Of a stretch of 64,000 bases of DNA, positions 47,538 to 57,090 are shown one piece after another. Numbering within the stretch: the stretch's first letter is position 1; every line of letters begins with the position of its first letter. Origin of the DNA: Paulinella micropora (lineage: Eukaryota > Cercozoa > Imbricatea > Euglyphida > Paulinellidae); contig WBZZ01002490.1 in the NCBI GenBank assembly GCA_019918135.1, forward strand, positions 124,001 to 188,000, written 5' to 3'. A program made the position numbers and the translations under genes. The notes under the pieces were generated by a model, which saw only the letters and a list, made by a program, of their open reading frames with translations, had not been told where the DNA came from and made no database searches.

Positions 47538-48005
47538 GCGGAGTTTTGTGAGTATATGTTTGTGTATGTATCACGTAGCGCACCACAAGTTATTACATTT
47601 TCTCTACCTCCCCTCTCCCCCCGCCCGCAACACACAGCGAGAGGAGAGGGCCAGCGCATCCGAAATTCCGTGGCGGGCCTTGGCTGTATCAGCACCACGC
47701 GCAAGTACGGCTCAGCCGACAAGCGCGCACTCTTTTGCAGATTTCAGCTCGGATTCTCGTTGCAACTCGTCGCCCAGCGCCCAGCGGTTCTTGGTGACGA
47801 GTTACAAGAACAATTGCCCAAGCGGGAACTGGATGGAGGAGGGGGGCATCGAACACATAGCGTATTCGTCCCCAAATATCAAGTGACAAATCGAGCTTTA
47901 ATTTAAAACTTACAGCAAGGATTTCTCTTGTTGCTAAGACTAGCAACAGAGCCGCGACATGGGAATACAAAAAGAATCCCTAGCATAGCCAATGCCTTTT
48001 TTTCT
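47538..48005 (-). pseudogene. Promoter-like region and duplicate of BRO-like paralogue end
   Basis: 47538-47575 shares ACAAACATA and AAACTCCGC with the region before 49661, so it may hold the promoter. 47640-47840 repeats part of 46630-46870 (CAACTCGTCGCCCAGCGCCC, GGCGGGCCTTGGCT). The remainder, 47880-48005, is the 3' flank of the HNH gene with TAAATTAAAGCTCGA on its strand. Confidence 0.5.
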
Positions 48006-49661
48006 TCACCACATGTCAAGGTCATCCAACTTCATCTTGTTGAGTACTTTCTTGCGCACGTACTGCGCAAATAGCAACGCATGACGTGCGGCCGCGAGGG
48101 AAATGTACTGTGCCTTACACGCAGTCCACCACCCAGAAAATTCCGAATTAAACACGGCAGGCATGATGGCATAGTTGCGGGGGTGGTCTAGCCCACCGAC
48201 AGAGGCAGGGATGATGTGGTCAATGTGCCACGCCAATTTCCGTCGGCCCTTGGCATCAAAATAATCGCGCAGCAAGAGATTCTTCTTGTTTTTCTTGACC
48301 CACTGGCGCACACGATCTCGTGACATGAAGTGTTTGGTATTAGTGAGCGGCTTTACGAAACCAAGGTAAAGCGGGGGAACGCCAATCTCCGACTTTTTGT
48401 ACAGCGATTTCATCTTGCTCATGATCGCCCGGAGGACGCGTTTGCCTTGTGGGTTTGAAATGTCATCTGCTTCCCAGCTGTGCAGGTCATGTTTGCTCAT
48501 CCCGTGGGCCTTCATCACGTCTTGTCCCGCACCGTCCCCTTGTATCGCTTGCTTAGGTACGACCGCATCCATCTTGCGGCGCTTGGGTGTGCTTTCCATA
48601 TCTTCTGCTCTGCGGCGCTTGGGTGCCGCATGCTCCTCCGGAGTGCTTGCAACTGGTTGCTTGCACGTTGCTGCGACTGCCTTGCTTGCGTCTGGCTTGG
48701 CTGCAGGTTGTGCGGAGGCCTGGACTGTTTGGGGCTGGCGCGCCTCAGACATAGGGAGCTGGGGTACAATCGATGCATCCGACACCAACTCGGCGGGCTG
48801 GGCTGGCTGTGCGTGCACGTGTGCCTGCAGACTTATGCCTGGCTGAGCCGCCCCCGAAATCTCCAGGGCTTGTTGTTTGTCTATCTCTGCAATTTTAGCA
48901 ATATACATGTCCATGATCTGGTGCATTTCTTCTTTGCTTGTTTCATCTGAGCGCAGATACTCTTTCGTATAGGTACCTATTGATTTTGGTGCATGCAATG
49001 ACACGTCTGGGGGCCCAGATGCTGTTGACTCTGTTTGCACTGGCGTGGCTTCGGGGGTTGGTTCCGGTGCCGGAAGCAGCTTGGCTCGCTTGGCAGGGAG
49101 CTTGGTCGACGAATCGGATGCAAGTAACTCCTTGCGCTTGGGCATCAATTGTTTCATGTCCTTCCCAGACTCCCATACCTGCCGGCGCAGCGGCAACGCC
49201 GATTCCAGTGCTGCACACCCCAACACGGCGCGATGTGCCAAGTTTGATATTTCCTTGTTCAGTTCGCGGGATCTTGTATTGTTCAACGAGCTAAGCACGG
49301 TTAGGACGTCTTGCAGTTGGAGACAAGGAACCGCTCGAGAATCACCTGCGACTGTCTCCTTCTTCATTACACCAGTCTTGTATGCAAAAGTAAAATACTT
49401 GATGCAGAGGTTCTCATTCTTTTTTTTCTCTCGCTTCCACTTAACCCGTGCATGATCGTCAGCACAACCCAGGAAAACCGAAATTGCATCGGTAATGGAA
49501 TATAAATTGCCGGGTGCTTGTCTTATAGTAGACAGTTCTTCTTTGGTGAGCCCCATGAGAATCTTATTCTCTTGCACCACATCTGCCGGGTTGCTAACTG
49601 GTGCTTCGGCCACGGAACCCGTGGCATGCTCCGTACAAATCATGGCTTGCTGCGCGCTCAT
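48006..49661 (-). CDS. BRO-like DNA-binding protein with C-terminal HNH nuclease
   Basis: 551 aa. The ATG at 49661 is chosen because MSAQQAM is shared with the paralogue; an ATG at 49721 would add 20 residues. N-terminal domain about 30-120 (LYSITDAISVFLGCADDHAR, VKWKREKKKNENLCIKYF, VPCLQLQDVLTVLSSL) resembles BRO/KilA-type domains; then a long linker with NLS-like runs (PKRRRAEDMESTPKRRKMD); then an HNH domain with W478-H-I-D-H482-IIPASVGG, NYAIMPAVFNSEFSGWW. HNH enzymes nick or cut DNA using one metal ion; His482 would be the general base. Fusions of viral DNA-binding modules to homing-type nucleases occur in large DNA viruses. It appears whole. Confidence 0.75.
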   Translation of the reverse strand: MSAQQAMICTEHATGSVAEAPVSNPADVVQENKILMGLTKEELSTIRQAPGNLYSITDAISVFLGCADDHARVKWKREKKKNENLCIKYFTFAYKTGVMKKETVAGDSRAVPCLQLQDVLTVLSSLNNTRSRELNKEISNLAHRAVLGCAALESALPLRRQVWESGKDMKQLMPKRKELLASDSSTKLPAKRAKLLPAPEPTPEATPVQTESTASGPPDVSLHAPKSIGTYTKEYLRSDETSKEEMHQIMDMYIAKIAEIDKQQALEISGAAQPGISLQAHVHAQPAQPAELVSDASIVPQLPMSEARQPQTVQASAQPAAKPDASKAVAATCKQPVASTPEEHAAPKRRRAEDMESTPKRRKMDAVVPKQAIQGDGAGQDVMKAHGMSKHDLHSWEADDISNPQGKRVLRAIMSKMKSLYKKSEIGVPPLYLGFVKPLTNTKHFMSRDRVRQWVKKNKKNLLLRDYFDAKGRRKLAWHIDHIIPASVGGLDHPRNYAIMPAVFNSEFSGWWTACKAQYISLAAARHALLFAQYVRKKVLNKMKLDDLDMW

Positions 49662-49700
49662 GCGGAGTTTACTATTTGTATGTTTGTGCAAGCGTGTACG
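49662..49700 (-). promoter_or_regulatory. Shared upstream element of the two BRO-like genes
   Basis: CACAAACATACAAATAGTAA ending in AAACTCCGC directly before the ATG, closely matched before 47537 (CACAAACATATACTCACAAA). Conserved position and sequence suggest a core promoter or leader. Confidence 0.4.
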
Positions 49701-49739
49701 CGGCGCACTACCAGGGGACATAGATAAGCCTTCTCGTCC

Positions 49740-50453
49740 CCCTCTTCCCCCGAGAAATAGCTATTCTCTCTCCCCCGCCCGCAACACACATCGGGAGGGA
49801 GGGAAAGAAAGGGAGAGGCAAGGGGGAGGGATAAATATCCCCCCTCGCAAGTGCACAGTTGCACCCCTTCCACCCTGAGGGAGGGGACATCATACCCAAC
49901 GGGTACCCAGAGCTCGCGTCGTCCAGCAGCCGGTATCATGGATTGGCGTGCTAGCTATGCGCGCTGGCGCATAACACGCGCCCTGGACATTGCCTGCAAT
50001 ACATGTTTTATTGTCTATACGTGCGCCCGTGTGCCGACCGGGGGTGTGTGAGGCCGCGCAGCTTGTGCCGCGCTAGGCTGGTTCGCTAACCTTGACGCGC
50101 AGTCGGACTGTTGACACTTCTTGTGTGTACAGTTGCCATTGCTAAGCGCGCACTTGCTGTATTTGGAATGGCAGATGTTCATGCCCACATCCGCCAGTGC
50201 TGCAGCTGGCACCATGTAGGCCGGACCTTCACAGCCCCTCGTTCCGGCTTGAACCAAGCGACGTTATTGGGTTTGCGGGGGCGAGCCCCCCGCGGACTCA
50301 CGACGCAACGCCCGGCGCATCATCTGCGACGTGGACGGCGAGGCTGTGCTCGTGCTAGAAATTACAGAGCGCATTCTGGCCGGCAGTTTTATCTATGTCC
50401 AATGTTTCAGTACCTTGCCCAGGCACTTGAGCTTGACTTGTCAGTTGTATTAA
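49740..50453 (+). repeat. D1 duplicated segment, copy 1, with SET-like scrap
   Basis: Related to 59940-60900 (inverted) and 61110-61368 (direct, partial). It includes CAAGTGCACAGTTGCACCCC, GGGACATCATACCCAACGGG, TCCAGCAGCCGGTATCATGG, a Cys-rich open frame (HSKYSKCALSNGNCTHKKC on minus) and, at 50304-50453, a SET-like C-terminal piece (NARRIICDVDGEAVLVLEI). A GC hairpin (GCGGGGGCGAGCCCCCCGC, about 50276) sits where the 60-kb copy has about 170 more bases. Confidence 0.65.
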
Positions 50454-50929
50454 AAGTACAACAATTCTTTTCTACAGCTAAAGCAGAGCTGTGGCCGCAG
50501 TCGGGGGCCTTGCCTGTCAAGCTTTTAATCAAGAAATTTTCTACTTTCATCGACGCTAGCCTGAGCAAACCGCACAGGCCTGCCTAACTTGGCGCACCAA
50601 ACAAATCCTTGGCGCACTTTTTTCCCCGGAAAACAAGCCTCATTATAGGCGGTTTCCTACTTCAACCGGACCGGCCTGTCCATTTTGCGTGAATCGTGCG
50701 CGACCTGACGGCCCAGCTAGCGGCGCTGAAGGAAGTTGTACACACGACGCTCGAGGAATTGAACAGCTCTGTCCCCCAGCGCCAGTAGCTGCCGGCAGCG
50801 CTTGCGCCCGTCGTGACTTTCCTGTAGTCGGGCTCAGGCATTTTCCAGCTCTTGCCACAAACTAGATACCTTCGCGTGCGCCTGCTCGGCGGAGGGGGCG
50901 CGGGCGGCCCACCCGGGCTTTGTGGCTCT
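50454..50929. other. Intergenic, no supported gene
   Basis: Complex sequence with an open plus frame to 50587 (QQFFSTAKAELWPQSGALPV, KFSTFIDASLSKPHRPA) that reads like a gene fragment without a start. Nothing else is recognised. Confidence 0.3.
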
Positions 50930-51090
50930 ACCAGCCGAGGTGGCGACTCAGTCCAGAACGGCGCATAAGCTAAGATTGGCTCAAAAGAAGGGGGCTTGGG
51001 GGGCCTTGCCTTTCTGTCTCGGAGAGTGCGCCGCCTCATTGCTGCTCGTCGTATGACTTAGACAAAGCTTGTAGTCGAGGCAGAGACAGA
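50930..51090 (-). mobile_element. Fanzor left-end fragment including start of ORF
   Basis: Inverted match to 24870-25085: on the minus strand LAYAPFW and the GTCTAAGTCATACGACGAG motif as in the full element. It extends further into the gene than the other stripped copies, so it arose by a separate deletion. Confidence 0.6.
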
Positions 51091-51423
51091 GCCCCGACCT
51101 ACCCCATCCCGGCCCCCCTCCGTTTTCCCCCATCCCCACTCTCTTGTTTTCTCGCGTGAAATTGGTTGCAAAATGTACGCGCATGCGTATCTCTCCGGGA
51201 AGAGCCGGAGCATAACCGGGGGCAGGGGGGCCGGGACGGGAGGGGCAGGGGCGCGCTTCGCCGGTGTACAAGAAAAAAAATTAAACAATATCCCTGAAAA
51301 ATTTTAATGTTGGCACGGAGAACTAAGAAAGCATGGTTGGAGTGGGGGCGCTAAGAACTGCAACAAAATCTTTATTAATTAAAACTCAAAGAAATCTTAC
51401 ACTGGACACTGAAAACTAGGAGA
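51091..51423. repeat. R2 fragment and 3' cassettes
   Basis: 51145-51215 holds the R2 core (CGCGTGAAATTGGTTGCAAA); cassettes follow at about 51265-51325 and 51365-51420. Confidence 0.5.
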
Positions 51424-51520
51424 GGGGCGGATTGGATCGAAATCTTAGAGAGGTGAACCCCTCACGAGACCGGCAGGCAGCTGGAGAAGGGAGAAAGGGC
51501 AGCACGCGGCACATCCCCCC
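51424..51520 (-). mobile_element. Right-end fragment of the Fanzor transposon
   Basis: Inverted right end: GGATTGGATCGAAATCTTAG, GGCAGCACGCGGCACATCC. No hairpin or coding sequence adjoins it. With 50930-51090 it may be the two ends of one element whose middle was replaced by R2 and cassettes, since both are inverted, but their order would then be reversed. Confidence 0.55.
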
Positions 51521-51735
51521 CCCCTCCCCCCGGGCACTCTCATCGCACCCCCCGCCCTCTTCCCCCCTCCGGTACCTTGCACATCTTTCCCGATCTCCAC
51601 ACCCCTCCGGACCGCCCCTCCTTGTCCATCCTTTGTAAGCTCTCAATCTAGCTCGTGCAAGTTGGACTGTTAGAAACCACTGTACGAGGATAAAAAGTTT
51701 GTCGCACTTGAAGAGCTGTCACTCTGCTTGCTGCC
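51521..51735 (+). promoter_or_regulatory. Upstream region of the Sel1 gene
   Basis: C-tract, then unique sequence with GAGGATAAAAAG about 45 bases before the ATG at 51736, similar to the TATA-like boxes of the zinc-protein genes. Confidence 0.35.
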
Positions 51736-53901
51736 ATGACAGCCAGGCCGGGCCCCTCACCCAATTTCCGCGGCTTGTTGGCCAGCTGGGCAGCGCGAGT
51801 GGAGTCGGAGCGGCCCCGTGATGCGAACCCCGCACCACCCGCGGTAGCTCGGGCAGGCGCGGGGGCCCCGCGACAGACCCCCCCAAATTGGATAAACTTT
51901 GGCGCTGCCTTCAGCACGGCTGAATTTGGGGGCGCAAGCCTGTGCCTGCCCTTGGGAGATTGGGGGGACGACGGGGCCGACTATTCAGAGCTAGAGCCCG
52001 CCGGCAGAAACGCAGAAAAAGAAGAACAACAGCCCGGCTGCGTAGACGCCAGGCCCCCAAGTTCGAACAAAGAAGCTCGGGGGCCGGAAGGTTTTGTATT
52101 CCATGCCGACTTAGGGGGGGCAGGCGACAACGACTCAGCCCGAGACGAATCGGCTGATTTTCCGCTGGGACGGGGCTTTGGCGGCTTGGGCTTGGGTGAC
52201 GAAGGGACCAAGGAAGCAGCGGATGATTTCGATGTACGGCCGGGCGTTTTGAGCTTGGATGGCGCTGTCTTTAGCACGGATGATTTCGCGGGGAAGTTTT
52301 CGTTGGGGGATTCGGGGGACAAAAAAGCTCAGGCGTTCAATTTTGAGCTAGCCCTTGCAGACTCTGGGAGGGCAGGAGACAGCGACGCGGCCCGAGACGA
52401 CTTTGATTTTGATGAATTGCCGGACGTTTTCGGCCCGCTCTCGCTTGTAAGTGCTAGTGGTGGAGCGGCTGACGGAAGGGGCCAGGCCCCGCAGAGAGCG
52501 CCCGGACAGCCCCGCGCCGTGGCCCGGCGCAAGATCCTCCCCGAGGCCCAAACAGAGCTCGAGAGGTACCGCCATGCAGCCGAGAAGGGGGAAGCGGCCG
52601 CGCAGTACGAGCTCGCCGACTGTTATCGGTATGGAAAAGGCACAGACAAAAATGATGTTAAGGCAGCCAGGTGGTACACCAAAGCGGCCGAGCAAGGGCA
52701 CGTGGAAGCACAGTTTCAGCTGGGAAATAGTTACAGTTTTGGCAAGGGAGTGAGCCAAGACTACGCCCAGGCTGTCAAGTGGTACACGCGTGCGGCAGAG
52801 CAAGGACACGCGACTGCGCAGTACAACATGGGCGTTGTCTACTCTCAAGGACAAGGAGTCAGCCAAGACCGGGGCCAGGCGGCTGAGTGGTACCGCCGGG
52901 CCGCGGAGCAAGGGGACGCAGAGGCGCAGTACAACCTGGGCGTCTATTATGCTCAGGGGCAAGGAGTGAAGCAGGACGACGCGCAGGCTGCCGAGTGGTA
53001 CCGCCGGGCAGCGGAGCAGGGAAGCGCGGCCGCGCAGCTACAACTCGGTTGTAGGTACGCTCTCGGCCAGGGTGTAGTAAAGGACCAGACCGCCGCCGTC
53101 CAGTATTACACCCGAGCAGCCGAGCGGGGCGACGCCGTGGCCCAGTACCTTCTCGCCAACTACTATAGCATTGGCACGGGTGTGGCTAAAGATGAGGCTC
53201 AGGCAGCCCGGTGGTATAGGCGAGCAGCCGAGCAAAGCCATGCCGAGGCTCAGTGCGAGCTTGGCTTATGCTACAAGTATGGCACGGGAGTTGCTAGGGA
53301 CAGGGCCCTGGCAGTTCAATGGCTTACGCGTGCGGCAGAGCAGGGCGGTGCCAAAGCTCAGCGCGAGCTGGGCTTATGCTACGAATTCGGCGCGGGTGTG
53401 GGCAGAGATAAGGCACGAGCGGCCGAGTGGTATACTCGCGGCGCTGAGCTTGGCGACGCAGAGGCTCAGCGCCGGCTCGGCCTCTGCTACGAATCCGGCA
53501 CGGGCGTGGCTAAAGACGAGGCTCGAGCGGTCGAGTTGTACACGGAAGCCGCCGAACAGCTTGACGAGCACGCCGCCCTGGCCCTGGGCATCTGTCTGGC
53601 CGAGGGCCGAGGCACGAAGCAGAACCACCGCGAAGCCGTGCGCTGGTATGAACAGGCTGCGCGGCAAGGGAACCCGGAGGCACATGACAGGCTGGCTGCG
53701 TGCTATGCAAACGGAAGCGGGGTTAAGCAGGACCAGGCCATGGCGCGGATCTGGTCTTCCAGAGCTGAGACGGCCAGGCTCAAGAACGAGATGAGACATT
53801 TGCTCAAGACGAGCCAGGCAACAGTCGGTAACGCTCTAGCTATTTCGCTCGAAGAAGCTCTACCCCCTGGGAAAAAAAAAGAAAGTTTGATGTTTTTTTA
53901 A
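51736..53901 (+). CDS. Sel1-repeat protein with acidic N-terminal region, intact
   Basis: 721 aa from the ATG at 51736. Residues 1-273 are acidic and Gly/Asp-rich, with loosely repeated segments around FSTAEFGG/FSTDDFAG and DSARDESADF/DAARDDFDF. Residues 274-680 hold 11 Sel1-like repeats of 36 residues (AEQGHVEAQFQLGNSYSFGK, AEQGDAEAQYNLGVYYAQGQ), some nearly identical, so recent unit duplication is likely. Sel1 repeats form an alpha solenoid that docks other proteins, as in ERAD adaptors and amoeba-associated effectors. The tail is Lys-rich (GKKKESLMFF). No signal peptide. A shorter, broken relative lies at 6422-6955. Confidence 0.85.
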   Translation: MTARPGPSPNFRGLLASWAARVESERPRDANPAPPAVARAGAGAPRQTPPNWINFGAAFSTAEFGGASLCLPLGDWGDDGADYSELEPAGRNAEKEEQQPGCVDARPPSSNKEARGPEGFVFHADLGGAGDNDSARDESADFPLGRGFGGLGLGDEGTKEAADDFDVRPGVLSLDGAVFSTDDFAGKFSLGDSGDKKAQAFNFELALADSGRAGDSDAARDDFDFDELPDVFGPLSLVSASGGAADGRGQAPQRAPGQPRAVARRKILPEAQTELERYRHAAEKGEAAAQYELADCYRYGKGTDKNDVKAARWYTKAAEQGHVEAQFQLGNSYSFGKGVSQDYAQAVKWYTRAAEQGHATAQYNMGVVYSQGQGVSQDRGQAAEWYRRAAEQGDAEAQYNLGVYYAQGQGVKQDDAQAAEWYRRAAEQGSAAAQLQLGCRYALGQGVVKDQTAAVQYYTRAAERGDAVAQYLLANYYSIGTGVAKDEAQAARWYRRAAEQSHAEAQCELGLCYKYGTGVARDRALAVQWLTRAAEQGGAKAQRELGLCYEFGAGVGRDKARAAEWYTRGAELGDAEAQRRLGLCYESGTGVAKDEARAVELYTEAAEQLDEHAALALGICLAEGRGTKQNHREAVRWYEQAARQGNPEAHDRLAACYANGSGVKQDQAMARIWSSRAETARLKNEMRHLLKTSQATVGNALAISLEEALPPGKKKESLMFF

Positions 53902-54044
53902 AAGTCAGCAAGTTAAATTTCTAGTTCCCCCACAAAAAATTTAAAGCAAATGTTTTTGGAATTTACGCCACAAAGCTGGGCTGGACTCGGCGACGGCGTG
54001 GGGCTCGTGCTCTCAAAACAGGCGTAATTGGCAGAAAGTTTCGG
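53902..54044. other. Spacer between convergent genes
   Basis: A/T-rich after the Sel1 stop, no cassette and no gene. Confidence 0.4.
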
Positions 54045-54305
54045 CTACAAAACTAATACATCAGGGTCCACACAACGGCAAGAACCTACACTTTCACGAG
54101 ACGGGACGGTTTCTTCAAGGTCTAAGAAGATTTTTTCCAGCGCAGAATAAGCGGTTGTGTACCGGAACCTTTGTTGATCCGGGTCGAGGCGAAGTGCGCG
54201 AACCTCGTAGACGTCCAGGTTGACACTGTTATTATAATAGTTGGTACGGCTGGTCCAATTGTTGGGAGGCACGCAGGTGAAAGCCACCGGATTGGACAGA
54301 GACAT
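54045..54305 (-). CDS. Hypothetical 86-residue protein
   Basis: ATG at 54305: MSLSNPVAFTCVPPNNWTSR, TNYYNNSVNLDVYEVRALRL, AYSALEKIFLDLEETVPSRE. Natural composition, an NWT/NNS pattern, two C-terminal cysteines (SCRC). Convergent with the Sel1 gene. No family recognised. Confidence 0.55.
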   Translation of the reverse strand: MSLSNPVAFTCVPPNNWTSRTNYYNNSVNLDVYEVRALRLDPDQQRFRYTTAYSALEKIFLDLEETVPSRESVGSCRCVDPDVLVL

Positions 54306-54766
54306 GCAAGCTCCGAGAAATTTTTGCTGTCGGCGACAATTCTAAGAGGACAGAAAGCCTGCGCCTGGCAAATAATTAAAATTTGTATTAAAGAAATGAG
54401 CTAACCAGGCTGTTTCTCGACCACCCCTCTCTCCTCGCCGACCTTCGTTCAGCCAAGGCTTTTAACAGGCTCAATTTCCTTTTTGCCACAAGAAGAACTG
54501 GCCTTTTTTTTTTCTTGCCAAATGTGCGTGTGCGCCTATTTCCCGGGAAAAAAGGACGGCGCGCCAGAATTGTGCTCCCCCGATCAAAAAAGTTTTTTTC
54601 GAGCAAACTTCCTCCCTCCCCAGCCAGGGGCCGGGGAGAGGGGGAAGGGAAAAACAAGGGAAAGGGGGAGAAGAGGAGAGGTGGGAGGGGGGGGGGCGCC
54701 CCCTCCCCTGTGCTTATACTAGGAAGTGGGGCCTGAGTGTTTTGAGCTTCACAATTTTGATGCAGG
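54306..54766. repeat. R2 repeat and purine tract
   Basis: R2 copy at about 54510-54640 (TTGCCAAATGTGCGTGTGCG, CCTATTTCCCGGGAAAAAAG, CAGAATTGTGC, AAAAAGTTTTTTTCGAGC), then a GGGGAGAGG-type purine tract. No gene. Confidence 0.55.
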
Positions 54767-55003
54767 ATGGCTGAGACGGGGACTAGTGTTGAAACCAGCC
54801 CTCTGTCGCAGGGCGGCGCGTGGCGTCTCCCCAAGAAGCCCCTGCAGACTGCCGCAGCGATCAGGACCTATCCTACTAAACGACAGCGGTTACTTAGGTG
54901 GCCCCCAGCATACCTTTGTCGTTTTGGGTTCACTGCCACCGTCATGGTCACGCCGGAATGCCGTGTGCATTTGCACATCGGGTACGCTCAAACAAGTGAA
55001 TAA
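54767..55003 (+). CDS. Hypothetical 78-residue protein
   Basis: ATG at 54767: MAETGTSVETSPLSQGGAWR, RWPPAYLCRFGFTATVMVTP. The TGA is overlapped by an AATAAAG signal. Basic and soluble-looking. No recognised family; an overlapping frame is also open. Confidence 0.4.
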   Translation: MAETGTSVETSPLSQGGAWRLPKKPLQTAAAIRTYPTKRQRLLRWPPAYLCRFGFTATVMVTPECRVHLHIGYAQTSE

Positions 55004-55007
55004 AGTC

Positions 55008-55060
55008 TATACTAGCCCGTGGAGCTCGTCCAGCGTGTAAGGGTACAAGTCGTCCCCCTC
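55008..55060 (-). pseudogene. TLDEP-GL module scrap
   Basis: Minus strand reads DDLYPYTLDELHGLV and a stop, matching the module at 8921 and 46700. It overlaps the 3' flank of the 78-residue ORF. Confidence 0.4.
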
Positions 55061-55447
55061 CCTGTGTACTTTTCTTTCTTTTTTTTGGGCCTCTAATTTT
55101 TTGGAGCTTTTTGCTTTTTTTTTATTGATGAGACCAGAACCATGCAGCAAGACAGGCAAGAGAAATCTCTCTTTTTTTTAATTAAATACAATTATTACAT
55201 TTCTTTTTTGGTGAAATATGCACTTCTGGCAACCGGAGTCGCACACTAGCTATGAATACTACTTTTGCCAAACAAGCCAGTCCTGGGGTGTGGTCTTACC
55301 CTCTCCCCCCCCCCTACCTCTCTTCTTTCTTGAGTGGAATTTGTCGCCAAATGTGCATATGTGCGTATTTCCCGGGGAAAACGAACGTGCGCCAGAATTG
55401 TGCTCTACCAATCAAAAAATTTCTTTCGTGTATGTTGGCCGCTAGAC
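55061..55447 (+). repeat. R2 repeat and inverted-duplicate segment
   Basis: 55215-55300 (CACTTCTGGCAACCGGAGTC, CTATGAATACTACTTTTGCC, CTGGGGTGTGGTCTTACC) is an inverted copy of about 59795-59875; in both places R2 follows (GTCGCCAAATGTGCATATG, GTATTTCCCGGGG), so the segment is an extended left part of R2. The AT-rich stretch 55061-55210 holds nothing recognised. Confidence 0.6.
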
Positions 55448-55493
55448 GCACCATCGATGGCCTGAATTTTCTTTCAGCAGCCATCGATGGTGC
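55448..55493. other. Perfect 14-bp stem-loop
   Basis: GCACCATCGATGGC (55448-55461) pairs fully with 55480-55493; the 18-base loop has an inner CTGAA/TTCAG. It lies downstream of the gene ending at 55679, so it could be a transcript-end or RNA structure. Confidence 0.55.
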
Positions 55494-55678
55494 TTGCCGG
55501 CGCGTGTTGTCTTGGCGCCCCTACATAGTAGGACAAGAAGAGAAGAGGGTCGCGACCCAAAAGTCTTATTCATTGCTTGCCTTTTATTAGTTGGTTCGTA
55601 CTTTCGGTTTCTATTCTTCCGCGAGAGAGAGGGGGGGGGGGGGGACCGTCGCGCAACCCGCGCCAAAACTTCGCATAG
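55494..55678. other. Spacer with G-tract
   Basis: GAGAGAGAGG-type tract and a run of G near 55635. No gene. Confidence 0.35.
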
Positions 55679-56095
55679 TTAGAAATTTAGAGCGCGGTGC
55701 TCCCCCGCCCCCGCAAAACCAGCGTTCATTGCAGGCTTGGGGTAGTCGCGTTCTTCATGGGGATACCCTACTCTTAACCGAAGGAGGGGGTAACGGGTAA
55801 ACAGCTTTTGCGCATGTTCGGGTTTGAAGTATTCGGAATAGAAATCCAGCTTCAAATTGAAATGCAGCTTCAGTTCTTCTAGCTCTGGCGGCAGGGTTAG
55901 GAGCTGTTCAATCAGGTCATCAATGACAAATGGTTCTCCAAAAACATGGACAAAAACTGAACGCAGCGTTGGAAGCCGCGGTAATTGCAGCCTGTACGTA
56001 TTGAACCTTTCCAGGTTTTTAAAAAAATGAATTCCTAACTTTGAAATACCTCGGGGCCAGCTTTCGAGTTGTAGGGCGCTTTCATTAATAAGCAT
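55679..56095 (-). CDS. Small LRR-like protein
   Basis: 138 aa from the ATG at 56095 (MLINESALQLESWPRGISKL). Pattern of irregular leucine-rich strands: LQLPRLPTLRSVFVHVF, LIEQLLTLPPELEELKLHF, ending in GEHRALNF. It resembles the leucine-rich half of F-box proteins without the F-box, so it may be a 5'-truncated member; the frame stays open upstream to 56131 without an ATG. Confidence 0.55.
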   Translation of the reverse strand: MLINESALQLESWPRGISKLGIHFFKNLERFNTYRLQLPRLPTLRSVFVHVFGEPFVIDDLIEQLLTLPPELEELKLHFNLKLDFYSEYFKPEHAQKLFTRYPLLRLRVGYPHEERDYPKPAMNAGFAGAGEHRALNF

Positions 56096-57090
56096 GCTGT
56101 CAACGCGCAGGCTTGCTGTTTCAATTGTCAAGTTGTAATGCCTTGTCGAGTTTTAATTCAGCGTGATTTTTCTTGCACTTTCTTGACGCCCCCGGCCCCT
56201 TCCTCTCTTAGTTTTCAGTGCCAAGATTACAACTCTGTCCTGAATTGTTTTGCGCTGATTTGTGTACACCGGCGAAGCGCGCCCTGGCCCCCCCCCCCCC
56301 CCCCGCTCCCGATTCTCAGGCACTTAGAACAGGGAGCGGGAGAGGGAAAGGGGCAGGGGCCGCGCCAAGAAAACATAATTAATTTACGCTGGATTATAGC
56401 TCGTCCACCGTGCGCAATGTCAGAAGAATATGACAAGAGGGAAGGGGAGGGGGGAGTCCCTCGTATGAGGATCGGGAGAGCTAGAGGGAGGGTAGGGGCG
56501 CGCTTCGTCGGTGTACAAGAAAAATCACGCGAAAAGAAATTACTAAAAGAAAAAATTTTAATCTTGGCACTGAGAACGTGTACAGGGAGGGGCGGGGTGT
56601 GCTCTCCATCCCCGTCCCCTCTCTCGTCCCTGTTCCCCCTTGTCCCCCTGCTATCCCCCCTCCTCTCGTCCCTCCTCAGAGCGCGTGCAGACGCGTTCCG
56701 AAGAAAACTTTCTTTTCCACTTTTCATATTCCTGCAGATATTTCCGCACATCTTACGCACTGTGCTCGAGCACGACCCTGCGGCGGATGGATGGCGCGGT
56801 GGTCATTGTGCTAGGGGAGCAAGGGGCCTCACGACCCCCGACGGCGTCCTGTCCGTGCCATGACTCGGCCACCTTGCGCAAGATCCGCGGGAATATCTGC
56901 AGGAATATGCAAAGAGGACAAAAAAATTGTTGTCTGACAACCAAAGAAACAGACAAGCAAGGGGAGGGGGCGGAGAAGGGCAGGGGGGGAGAGCAGCAGC
57001 CCCCCGCCCGACTGTCGCACCTGCCGCAGCACCGCTAACGCAAGAGAGGGGGAGGGAGACGCCTCCTTCTCTGTCTGTGTACTAGTTAGC
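56096..57090. repeat. 3' cassettes and R4 repeat copies
   Basis: Cassettes at about 56130-56180, 56215-56260 and 56505-56580 in both orientations; R4 copy at 56690-56990 (CATATTCCTGCAGATATTTC, TGTGCTCGAGCACGACCCTG, GTGCCATGACTCGGCC, GAATATCTGCAGGAATATG). No gene is supported. Confidence 0.5.

Noticed and set aside
50643-51039. 125-codon minus ORF near the Fanzor left-end copy
   Set aside because: Its only recognisable part (LAYAPFW) is the transposon left end; the rest is GC-rich chance reading.
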